Shown in pieces: positions 7,984 to 15,007 of a DNA stretch of 32,442 nt. The translations under genes and the position numbers were made by a program. The notes beneath the pieces were generated by a model that saw only the letters and a program-made list of their open reading frames with translations, was not told where the DNA came from and did not search any database. Numbering within the stretch: the stretch's first letter is position 1; each line of letters opens with the position of its first letter. This DNA is from Chloroflexota bacterium. GTDB taxonomy: Bacteria > Chloroflexota > Dehalococcoidia > CAUJGQ01. The stretch covers positions 1-32,442 of the forward strand of contig CAUJGQ010000121.1 in assembly GCA_963170165.1 (NCBI GenBank), read 5' to 3'.

Positions 7984-8049
7984 CCCGGCGAAGGCGAAAT
8001 CAAGTCAACGATTTATCAATTTGTGGCGCGCAGCGCGAAGGAGCAGGGC

Positions 8050-8247
8050 ATGGCGAGCATCGAGCGGCAGGCGGCGATCGACATTGACCGGCGGACGTTC
8101 TCGTTCTTCCTGGACTCCCGCGAATCGCTGCGCCGCGGTGATACCGTGATCGTGCGCGATGTGATCGAAGTCGATGGCCGCCTGCAGATCCGCGCCGTCA
8201 CTGAGGATGCGTTGCGCGAAGTGGCGACCCGGCTCCTGGTCGACTGA
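8050..8247 (+). CDS. Hypothetical protein, 65 residues
   Basis: I do not recognise this protein. It is short and highly charged, with no signal peptide or membrane helix. The pattern is a strand-rich core (TFSFFLDSRESLRRGDTVIVRDVIEVDGRLQIRAV) followed by an amphipathic helix (TEDALREVATRLLVD). The start is well supported: GAAGGAG lies 6 nt before the ATG at 8050, and a plausible promoter lies upstream. The open frame continues upstream to 7570, but that part is antisense to the cupredoxin gene. A hairpin at 8273-8304 follows the stop. It faces the P-loop/deoxyribosyltransferase-like gene tail to tail. Confidence 0.7.
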   Translation: MASIERQAAIDIDRRTFSFFLDSRESLRRGDTVIVRDVIEVDGRLQIRAVTEDALREVATRLLVD

Positions 8248-8272
8248 TCCAGACCACGTGACGTGACCGTTT

Positions 8273-8304
8273 GGGGCGGACGAGATCGCGGTCTCGACCG
8301 CCCC
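8273..8304. terminator. Bidirectional terminator-like hairpin
   Basis: Arms ggggcgg-a-cgaga (8273-8285) and tctcg-a-ccgcccc (8292-8304) pair over 12 bp with one A-A mismatch and a 6-nt loop. It lies between convergent stops at 8247 and 8325. There is no clear T-run on either side. Confidence 0.6.
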
Positions 8305-8324
8305 TGATGTTGCCCCGGTGGTGA

Positions 8325-9368
8325 CTACCCCCCGGCGTTCCGCCGGAGTGCGGCGAGCAAGTCCTCCGGCGTGGCGAATGCCTCCTGGTATAGAATCCCG
8401 AGAAACGGGCTGATTGCCCCGGGGAAGGCGCACAGGAAGACCGGGATGCGGACGTCGCGGGCGTGCTGCATCTCGCTCAACACGCCCGGCGAGATCTTGT
8501 CGGTGGGGTAGTACACCACCACCCAGTCCGCCTGATCAATGAGCTGGAAGTCGCGGCTGATCGTCTGGCTATTGAGGTAGGGCTCCGCAGCGGCAATGCC
8601 TTGCTGGGTGACCCCCATTTCCAGCCCGCGGGTGCCGAGGCTGACCGGGGTGTCATCGACCGCCATCGGGTTGTACACCACGTAGCCTTCGTCACGCAGG
8701 CGCGCCGCCAGCGCGGATGCCTCCTCCAGCAGCTCCGGGTTGGTGCGCGTTATCGCGGTGATCGGGTAGCTCAGGTAGATGCGCTTGGGTAGTGGCCGCT
8801 GACACAGGCGGTACAGCATCTCCGGCGGCTCTGCCCGGGCAAGCACGTAGAACGGCTTGCTCTCGTACGTCGCCAGCACCTGCGTCAGCGTCGTCTCGAA
8901 GTCCCGCCAAATGGCGATCTCGGCGACCGTGAGGTGGCCGCGCCATTCAGCGTGTTCCTGCTGACGGGCGTACACCTCGAACGCGCCGTCCACGACGGTG
9001 GCGTAGAAGTCGACGATCGGCGCGAGGTGGGCCTTGACCTGGGCCATGTCCATCGCGGTTTGCAGCCGGCCGCGGCGCATGAAGCAGGCGTGATTCGAGA
9101 TGATCGCCACATCTTCCGCCGGCCAGCCGCGCAGCTCGTCCATCAGCCGCCGGAACGCTGCCGACCGCTGCACATCGAGCACCACCGGATTGCCATCGAG
9201 CAGCGTGGTGGCGTCGTCGGCGATGCGGGTCTCACCTTGCACCTTGGCCAGCAGCTCACCGAACTCCAGCACGCGGCAGCGCCGGCCCTGCTGCTGGAAA
9301 TACGCTGCCACCTCGCGCAGGTAGTCCTTGCGCCCCGACCCCGAGATACCTGAGCACCAGATGATCAT
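8325..9368 (-). CDS. Fusion of degenerate P-loop domain and nucleoside 2-deoxyribosyltransferase-like domain
   Basis: A 347-residue cytoplasmic protein with two parts. The N-terminus MIIWCSGISGSGRKDYL resembles a nucleotide-kinase P-loop, but GxxxxGK[ST] reads G7-ISGS-G12-R13-K14-D15, so the Lys/Ser pair is altered or shifted. Strand-like PVVLDVQ and EDVAIISNHACF could supply Walker-B-like elements. From about residue 195 the sequence resembles nucleoside 2-deoxyribosyltransferases/DUF4406: RIYLSYPIT, DEGYVVYNPMAVDD, IDQADWVVVYYPTD and SPGVLSEMQHAR, where Glu299 sits at the usual nucleophile position. Activity is unproven; it may act on nucleosides, nucleotides or NAD-like substrates. The ATG at 9366-9368 has GGAGG 5 nt upstream. 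It is divergent from the DEDDy exonuclease-like gene 137 nt away. Confidence 0.72.
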   Translation of the reverse strand: MIIWCSGISGSGRKDYLREVAAYFQQQGRRCRVLEFGELLAKVQGETRIADDATTLLDGNPVVLDVQRSAAFRRLMDELRGWPAEDVAIISNHACFMRRGRLQTAMDMAQVKAHLAPIVDFYATVVDGAFEVYARQQEHAEWRGHLTVAEIAIWRDFETTLTQVLATYESKPFYVLARAEPPEMLYRLCQRPLPKRIYLSYPITAITRTNPELLEEASALAARLRDEGYVVYNPMAVDDTPVSLGTRGLEMGVTQQGIAAAEPYLNSQTISRDFQLIDQADWVVVYYPTDKISPGVLSEMQHARDVRIPVFLCAFPGAISPFLGILYQEAFATPEDLLAALRRNAGG

Positions 9369-9400
9369 GCCGTCCTCCGGCGCTGCACTGCGATGCGCAC

Positions 9401-9429
9401 AGCGTACGGACGGCGGTTGAGTACGGCAA
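9401..9429 (-). promoter_or_regulatory. Weak candidate promoter for the P-loop fusion gene
   Basis: On the minus strand TTGCCG (9429-9424) is 17 nt from TACGCT (9406-9401). The -35 is fair and the -10 weak. It lies in the divergent gap. Confidence 0.3.
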
Positions 9430-9505
9430 TGCTCCGTCCGGGCACAGGGTTGCGCGTAGGGACGCCAGGCTCTACCAAGTACCCACGACGGCGATGGAGT
9501 GAGGC

Positions 9506-10084
9506 ATGGGCACCTGGGCCGTATGGGATGTGGAGACGCTGCGCTGGGCTTTCGAGGTGCCGGGCGGCTGGGCGAACCCCGCCGGCTTCGGTCTGGCCGT
9601 GGCGAAGGCGCTGGACGAGCGGGGAGACATGCACACGTTCTACGAGCAGGATGGTCCTGCCCTGCGCGCGTTCCTGGAGCGCAAAGACCTGGTCGTCGGC
9701 TTTAACAGCCTGCGCTTCGATTGCGGCGTCCTGGCCGTGCACGGCGATGTCAGTGGCATCCGCGCCCGCTCGCTGGACCTGCTCCACAGCCTGAGCGAAG
9801 TCACCGGCATCCCCCACTGTGTCAGCCTCGAACGTGCCAGCCGCACCACGCTCGGCGCCAGCAAGCTGCTGGCCGACGGTGGCGAGGCGGTTCAGTTGTG
9901 GCGCGACGCCACACCCTCTAGCCGGCGTCTGGTGGAGGATTACTGCGAGCAGGATGTCCGCCTGACGTTTGACCTGTGGCGGTTCGGCGCCGTCAACGGC
10001 CATGTGATCATTCCGCTCCGTGCGCATCGCGGCCGTCCCGCCCGATTCCGGCAACGGGTTGAGGTGTGCTGGCCGGTACCGTAG
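9506..10084 (+). CDS. DEDDy-type 3'-5' exonuclease-like (RNase H fold) protein
   Basis: A 192-residue single-domain protein with the three DnaQ-like exonuclease motifs in order. Exo I is VWDVETL (Asp8, Glu10). Exo II is VGFNSLRFD (Asp72). Exo III is DYCEQDVRLTFDLWRF (Tyr146, Asp150), a Tyr-x3-Asp spacing that marks the DEDDy class. It therefore probably removes nucleotides from the 3' end of DNA or RNA using two metal ions. It resembles the RNase_H_2/YprB-like group found alone or next to helicases, but no helicase or polymerase is beside it here. The ATG at 9506 follows GGAGTGAGG. The last 25 residues are basic and not conserved-looking. Its partner may be the divergent P-loop fusion gene, which is inference from position only. 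Confidence 0.75.
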   Translation: MGTWAVWDVETLRWAFEVPGGWANPAGFGLAVAKALDERGDMHTFYEQDGPALRAFLERKDLVVGFNSLRFDCGVLAVHGDVSGIRARSLDLLHSLSEVTGIPHCVSLERASRTTLGASKLLADGGEAVQLWRDATPSSRRLVEDYCEQDVRLTFDLWRFGAVNGHVIIPLRAHRGRPARFRQRVEVCWPVP

Positions 10085-10210
10085 ATACACGCAGGCGGGC
10101 GCTACTCCCCCCGGTCACGGCAGGGCGGTGAGCGTACCCGGATTGATGATTGACCGGCACATACCGGCAGGCGCATCGTCAACGGCAGCGACAGCGATGG
10201 AGGCAGATGC

Positions 10211-11338
10211 ATGGCGCGGGTGCTGCTGGATGCCGTCACCAAGCAGTTCGGCGATGTGGTGGCCGTTCAAGAGCTTACCCTTGAGGCGCGCGACGGCGAA
10301 TTTCTCGTGCTCGTCGGCCCATCAGGCTGCGGCAAGTCTACCGCGCTGCGCATGATCGCCGGCCTGGAGGACGTCACCCGCGGTGAGATCTTCATCGGCG
10401 AGCGGCGTGTGACCAGCGTGGCGCCACGCGACCGCGACATCGCGATGGTGTTCCAGTCGTATGCGCTGTACCCGCACATGTCGGTATTCGACAACATGGC
10501 CTTCGGACTCAAGCTGCGCAAGGTGGCGAAGTCCGAGATCAAGCGGCGGGTGCACGAGGCGGCGGAGATGCTCGACATCGAGACGCTGCTCAACCGCAAG
10601 CCACGCCAGCTCTCCGGCGGCCAGCGCCAGCGGGTAGCCGTGGGCCGTGCCATTGTGCGGGAGCCGGCTGCGTTCTTGTTTGATGAGCCGCTGTCGAACC
10701 TGGACGCCAAGCTGCGTGTCCAGACGCGCGCCGACCTTATCCGCCTGCACCAGAGACTGCGGACGACATCGGTGTACGTGACGCACGATCAGGTTGAAGC
10801 GATGACGATGGGCACCCGCATTGCCGTAATGCAGGCCGGCGTGCTGCAGCAACTCGACACGCCGCAATCGTTATACGACAACCCGGTCAACACCTTCGTG
10901 GCAGGGTTCATCGGTAGCCCGGCGATGAATATGCTCCGCATGGGCGTCCGCGCCGAAGGCGACGCCGTGACGCTGCATCGCGAGCACATCACGGTAGCGG
11001 CGCCCTCGCGCTTTCACCCGGCATTGCGGCCCTACCATGGCCGCGAGATCATCACCGGCATCCGCCCGGAGGATCTGCACGAGCGGGCTCGGCCGAACAG
11101 CGAGGATACCCCGCTCCCGGCCCGTGTCGACGTGGTCGAGCATTTGGGCAGCGAAGTGTACCTGTACGCCCACATCGACGGCCAGACCCACATCGCCCGG
11201 GTAGAGCCAGACACGCGCGCGCGCCCCGACGACCAGCTCACGTTGTACGCCGTGGCGGAGAAACTGCATTTCTTCGACCCCGACACCGAGCAAAACATCC
11301 TGCTGCCAGCGCCGACGGCGCCGGCGGTCAGCCGGTAG
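10211..11338 (+). CDS. ugpC: Carbohydrate ABC transporter ATP-binding subunit (UgpC/MsmK/MalK type)
   Basis: A 375-residue ATPase that powers sugar or glycerol-phosphate import at the inner face of the membrane. Walker A is GPSGCGKST (36-44), the Q-loop is MVFQSYALYPHMSV, the signature is LSGGQRQR, Walker B is FLFDEPLSNLD and the switch His is in VYVTHDQVEAMTMG. The C-terminal OB-fold regulatory domain (from about 240) carries GIRPEDL and VEHLGSEVYLYAHI, typical of the MalK/UgpC branch. The ATG at 10211 has GGAGG 8-9 nt upstream. It opens a cassette with two permeases and a binding protein. Such ATPases often serve several importers, so the substrate is undetermined. Confidence 0.95.
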   Translation: MARVLLDAVTKQFGDVVAVQELTLEARDGEFLVLVGPSGCGKSTALRMIAGLEDVTRGEIFIGERRVTSVAPRDRDIAMVFQSYALYPHMSVFDNMAFGLKLRKVAKSEIKRRVHEAAEMLDIETLLNRKPRQLSGGQRQRVAVGRAIVREPAAFLFDEPLSNLDAKLRVQTRADLIRLHQRLRTTSVYVTHDQVEAMTMGTRIAVMQAGVLQQLDTPQSLYDNPVNTFVAGFIGSPAMNMLRMGVRAEGDAVTLHREHITVAAPSRFHPALRPYHGREIITGIRPEDLHERARPNSEDTPLPARVDVVEHLGSEVYLYAHIDGQTHIARVEPDTRARPDDQLTLYAVAEKLHFFDPDTEQNILLPAPTAPAVSR

Positions 11339-11439
11339 TTCGAAGTGGGGTGCGCTGGTCCTCTCGCGCCGCCTTGACCGCTCTGATACAGTGCCCCTGG
11401 ATTTTTGGGGGCCGGCGCAGGGCAGTAACGGGCGAGTCG

Positions 11440-12474
11440 ATGACGGTCGTCGAGCAGTCTCCCGCAGTCGCTCCGGCGCAATCACGGCGTGCATCGCGCT
11501 GGCCGCGGCGGCTTCGGCCGGAGGGCAACCCGCGCGAGTGGCTGACGGCGCTTGTCCTGCTTTCCCCAGCGCTCGTCATCCTCGGGCTGTTTCACATCTT
11601 CCCGATGTTTTACGCCGCCTGGATCTCCACCCGCGATTGGCGGCGGCTGCGGGACCGCGGCTACATCGGTATCGACAACTACATCGAAGCATTCACGAAC
11701 GGCGATGTGTGGCGCTCGTTCGGCAACACGGTATGGTTCGCCCTCGGTACCGTACCGTTCGAGATCATCCTCGGCGTGGTCATCGCCTACCTGCTCTTCC
11801 AGCGGGTGCGCTTCCTGTCCTTCTTCCGCACGGCGTTCTTCCTGCCATACGTCACCTCTACCGTGGCCGCGGCGGCCGTGTGGCTCTGGATCTTCGACCC
11901 GCGCGTGGGCGTGATGAACACGATCCTCGGCTGGTTTGGGGCCGGACCGTTTCGCTGGATTCAGGAGCCCAAGGGCATCTTCGAGATGTTCGCCGGCTTC
12001 CTTGGTGTCCCGTGGCCCGGGTGGGCAGACGGCCCCAGCCTGGCGCTGGTGGCGATCATGGTCGTCACGATCTGGCACTATCTGGGCTTCCACGTGGTGA
12101 TTTACCTGGTCGGCCTGGGCAACGTGCCGAAGGACCTGTATGAAGCGGCGCGGGTGGACGGCGCCAACGAACGGCAGTTATTCTTTCGCATCACCCTGCC
12201 AATGTTGACGCCCACGATCCTGTTCGGCGCAATCATCGCCACCATCGGCTCGTTCCAATCGTTCAACCAGATCTATCAGATGACCGTCCGCGCCAATGTC
12301 GGCGGTCCCGGCGGACCGCTGGGCACCACCGAGACCATGGTCATCAAGATCCTGAACGAATTCCAGACCAATTTCTTTGGGTACGGATCGGCGCTGTCGA
12401 TGATGCTGTTCGCCGTCATCCTGTTGCTGACGATCATCCAGCTTTGGGCCAGCCGCAAGTGGGTTCGATACTAG
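11440..12474 (+). CDS. Carbohydrate ABC transporter permease (UgpA/MalF type)
   Basis: A 344-residue inner-membrane permease with six predicted helices (for example TALVLLSPALVILGLFHIF, VWFALGTVPFEIILGVVIAY, FFRTAFFLPYVTSTVAAAAV). The cytoplasmic EAA loop that docks on the ATPase is EAARVDGANERQLFFRITLP. The ATG at 11440 (MTVVEQSPAV) is chosen because the preceding 30 codons look non-coding-like; its ribosome site GGGCGAG is weak. It follows the ATPase gene by 101 nt and precedes the second permease by 14 nt. Together they form the transmembrane heterodimer. Confidence 0.93.
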   Translation: MTVVEQSPAVAPAQSRRASRWPRRLRPEGNPREWLTALVLLSPALVILGLFHIFPMFYAAWISTRDWRRLRDRGYIGIDNYIEAFTNGDVWRSFGNTVWFALGTVPFEIILGVVIAYLLFQRVRFLSFFRTAFFLPYVTSTVAAAAVWLWIFDPRVGVMNTILGWFGAGPFRWIQEPKGIFEMFAGFLGVPWPGWADGPSLALVAIMVVTIWHYLGFHVVIYLVGLGNVPKDLYEAARVDGANERQLFFRITLPMLTPTILFGAIIATIGSFQSFNQIYQMTVRANVGGPGGPLGTTETMVIKILNEFQTNFFGYGSALSMMLFAVILLLTIIQLWASRKWVRY

Positions 12475-12488
12475 CGCAGGAGAGGCGG

Positions 12489-13367
12489 ATGGCATCCGTC
12501 GCGAAATCACCAATCCGGCAGCCGCCGAGCCGCGGTAGCGAGCGCGGCACCCGACTGCTTCGGCGCGCCGGGCTGTATGGGGCGCTCAGCTTCGGCACGG
12601 TGCTGACGGCGTTTCCGTTCTTCTGGATGGTGATGACGGCGCTCAAGACACGCCAAGAGACAACGCGCAACCCGCCGACCATCATCCCCTCCTCCCCGCA
12701 GTGGCATAACTTCGCCGAGGCGTGGCATGCTGCGCCGTTTGGCCGGTACTTCCTGAACTCCGTCGTCACCTCCTCGCTGGTCGCGCTTGGCGTGGTAACG
12801 ACGAGCCTGCTGGCGGCGTACGCCTTCACGCGCATCCGGTTTCCCGGCCGGGACGTGCTGTTCATCGTCTTCCTGGCGACGATGATGATCCCGTTCGAGG
12901 CGACCCTGATCCCCAATTTCATTCTCATCCGTGACCTGCATATCTACGACACGTATGCGGCGCTGGTGGTGCCGTGGCTGGCGAACGTCGTCGGGGTGTT
13001 CATGTTCCGGCAGTTCTTCTTGTCGTTGCCGAATGAGCTGTTCGAGGCGGCTACCATTGATGGCTGCGGCCACTGGCGTATGATTCTCAATATCGTGTTG
13101 CCGCTGGCGCGCGGCCCAATCGGCGCGGTGGCGCTGTTCAACTTCCTCGGACAGTGGAACAGCCTGCTGTGGCCGCTGATCGCCACCGGCGATGACGACC
13201 TACGGCCGATTCAGTTGGGGCTGTCGGTGTTCGTCAACGCCGAAGCCAACGACCCGCACCTACAGATGGCGGCGGCGACCTTCACGATAGCGCCGATTCT
13301 CGTGCTGTTCTTCTTCGTGCAGCGGCAGTTCATCGAGGGAATCGCCAGTTCTGGGTTGAAGGGCTGA
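12489..13367 (+). CDS. Carbohydrate ABC transporter permease (UgpE/MalG type)
   Basis: A 292-residue second permease with six predicted helices and a short N-terminal cytoplasmic tail. The EAA loop reads FEAATIDGCGHWRMILNIVL. LNSVVTSSLVALGVVTTSLL and FLGQWNSLLWPLIAT are typical of the MalG/UgpE branch. The ATG at 12489 follows CAGGAGAGGCGG. An upstream in-frame ATG at 12444 lies inside the first permease gene and is not preferred. It partners with the preceding permease and the binding protein that begins 87 nt downstream. Confidence 0.93.
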   Translation: MASVAKSPIRQPPSRGSERGTRLLRRAGLYGALSFGTVLTAFPFFWMVMTALKTRQETTRNPPTIIPSSPQWHNFAEAWHAAPFGRYFLNSVVTSSLVALGVVTTSLLAAYAFTRIRFPGRDVLFIVFLATMMIPFEATLIPNFILIRDLHIYDTYAALVVPWLANVVGVFMFRQFFLSLPNELFEAATIDGCGHWRMILNIVLPLARGPIGAVALFNFLGQWNSLLWPLIATGDDDLRPIQLGLSVFVNAEANDPHLQMAAATFTIAPILVLFFFVQRQFIEGIASSGLKG

Positions 13368-13454
13368 GAGCCGGCGGCGTGAGGAGGTGCCGGTAAGGGA
13401 CGACAGGCATAGGACGTGCGGCGCAGATAACGGAAGCCAACGAGGAGGGAATCC

Positions 13455-14870
13455 GTGCGCATCACCCGACAGCTCACGCTGCTGATGCTGTCCGCCATGC
13501 TGGTTGTGGCGGCGGCGTGCGGCTCGGGCGACGACAAGAAGGACGAGGCCAAGGCCACGACGGCGCCGAGCAGCGGTTCGCCGGCAGCGCAGGCCACCAC
13601 CGGCGCCGGCGGCGCCGCTACCCAAGTTGCCGCCTCCAACAACCCAATCGACAAAATTGACCTGGGCAACGAGCAGATCAAGCTCGTCTTCTGGCACACC
13701 CAGCAGGGGCCCAACGCCGATAAGCTCAAGCAGGTGATCGAGGGCTTCCAGAAGAAGTACCCGAACATCAGCATTGACGCCCAATTCACCGGTAACTACA
13801 CCGACAACTACAAGAAGGTCAACGCCGCCATCACCGGCGGCGGGCTGCCTGACATCTCGGTCGCCTATCCGAGCATGGTGTCTGACTGGCAGCAGGCCGA
13901 CAAAATGCTGGCCTTCGACGACTACATCAACTCGCAGAAGTACGGCCTCACTAAGGAAGACCTGGCCGACTTCTATCCACCGTTCCTGGCCGAGAGCAAG
14001 AACTACCCGGAATTCGGCAACAAGTACTACTCGTTCCCGTTCACCAAGAGCATGCTGGTGATGTACTACAACCAGGATGCGCTCGATAAGGCGGGCGTGA
14101 AGGTTCCGGAGACCTGGGACGACTTCAAGGCCGTGGCCAAGAAGGTGACCAGCGGCAACACCAAGGCTTATGCCTACGAGCCGTCTGCCTCGACGTTCAA
14201 GGGCTGGGTGTTCTCGCGCGGCGGCAAAGTCATCTCCGACGACTACAAGAAGTGGACCTTCAACGAGCAGGCCGGGGTGGACTCCATCGCGCTGCTGCAA
14301 GAGATGCTGCGCGACGGCACCGCCTATCAGACCTCGAAGGCCTTCGCCGACCAGACCGACTTCGGCAACCAGCAGGCGATCTTCACCTTCGGCTCCACCT
14401 CGGGTATCCCCTTCTACGAGAAGGAGGTCGGTGGCAAGTTCAAGTGGGGCCTGGCAAACCTCCCCCACGCCACCAACGCCAAGGCCGCCACGGTGTTGTA
14501 CGGCGGGTCCATCGCCGCGTTCAAGAGCAACGACGCCAAGAAGCAGCTGGCGTCATGGCTGTTCATCAGGTACTTCTCGAGCCCTGAGGTCACGGCCGAT
14601 TGGGGTCCGGCCACCGGTTACTTCCCGGTGCGCAAGAGCGCCGCGACCATGGCCCCGGTGAAGACACGTATCGAGCAGTTTCCGGCGTACGGCATTGCCC
14701 TCAACCAGATTCTGCCCACGGCCATCGCGGAAGAGAGCGTCTCCGGCAGCCAGGACGTGCGCACGTTCATTGAGTCCGCTATGACGGCCGCCGTGCAGGA
14801 CCCGGCAAAGCCCGCCAAGCCGTTCCTGGATGATGCCGTCCAGAAGGCGCAGAAGGCCATCGGCCGCTAA
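13455..14870 (+). CDS. Sugar ABC transporter substrate-binding lipoprotein (family 1, UgpB-like)
   Basis: A 471-residue extracellular solute receptor. It has a GTG start with GAGGAGGGA 5 nt upstream, then a lipoprotein signal ending LVVAAACGSG (Cys22). A low-complexity Ala/Thr/Ser linker (about 27-62) follows. The binding domain starts IKLVFWHTQQGPNADKLKQV, with GGGLPDISVAYPSM and a late KKQLASWLFIRYFSSPEVTADW segment that is typical of family 1 binding proteins. The ligand is probably an oligosaccharide, sugar or glycerol phosphate ester; the sequence does not decide. It is the last gene of the cassette and usually the most expressed. A long hairpin follows the stop. Confidence 0.94.
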   Translation: MRITRQLTLLMLSAMLVVAAACGSGDDKKDEAKATTAPSSGSPAAQATTGAGGAATQVAASNNPIDKIDLGNEQIKLVFWHTQQGPNADKLKQVIEGFQKKYPNISIDAQFTGNYTDNYKKVNAAITGGGLPDISVAYPSMVSDWQQADKMLAFDDYINSQKYGLTKEDLADFYPPFLAESKNYPEFGNKYYSFPFTKSMLVMYYNQDALDKAGVKVPETWDDFKAVAKKVTSGNTKAYAYEPSASTFKGWVFSRGGKVISDDYKKWTFNEQAGVDSIALLQEMLRDGTAYQTSKAFADQTDFGNQQAIFTFGSTSGIPFYEKEVGGKFKWGLANLPHATNAKAATVLYGGSIAAFKSNDAKKQLASWLFIRYFSSPEVTADWGPATGYFPVRKSAATMAPVKTRIEQFPAYGIALNQILPTAIAEESVSGSQDVRTFIESAMTAAVQDPAKPAKPFLDDAVQKAQKAIGR

Positions 14871-14885
14871 CTGCAGGCCCAGCGC

Positions 14886-14937
14886 CACAACGAATCGGGA
14901 GGAGGCCGGCCGCCGTGCCACCTCCTCCCACGTTGTG
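14886..14937 (+). terminator. Hairpin after the sugar ABC cassette
   Basis: cacaacg (14886-14892) plus gggaggagg (14897-14905) pair with cctcctccc (14921-14929) plus cgttgtg (14931-14937). This makes 16 bp with a small internal loop. No T-run follows. It starts 16 nt after the binding-protein stop codon, as expected for a terminator or mRNA-stabilising hairpin. Confidence 0.6.
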
Positions 14938-14950
14938 CGTGCGGACGGCC

Positions 14951-14978
14951 TTGCCTCTGTCCGGCCGGTGGCTAGACT
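14951..14978 (+). promoter_or_regulatory. Candidate promoter of the CoA-transferase gene
   Basis: TTGCCT (14951-14956) is 16 nt from TAGACT (14973-14978), 30 nt before the ATG and downstream of the previous hairpin. Confidence 0.5.
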
Positions 14979-15007
14979 GACCGCATCCACATCGGGAGGC
15001 GGCTGGG

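Noticed and set aside
8050-8247. The 65-residue protein as an antitoxin or a known DUF
   Set aside because: No recognisable motif and no toxin-like partner on the same strand, so it is left as hypothetical.
10211-14870. Glycerol-3-phosphate importer named from the Ugp resemblance
   Set aside because: The ATPase and permeases are generic for CUT1 importers and the binding protein does not reveal the ligand, so only a carbohydrate-type importer is claimed.
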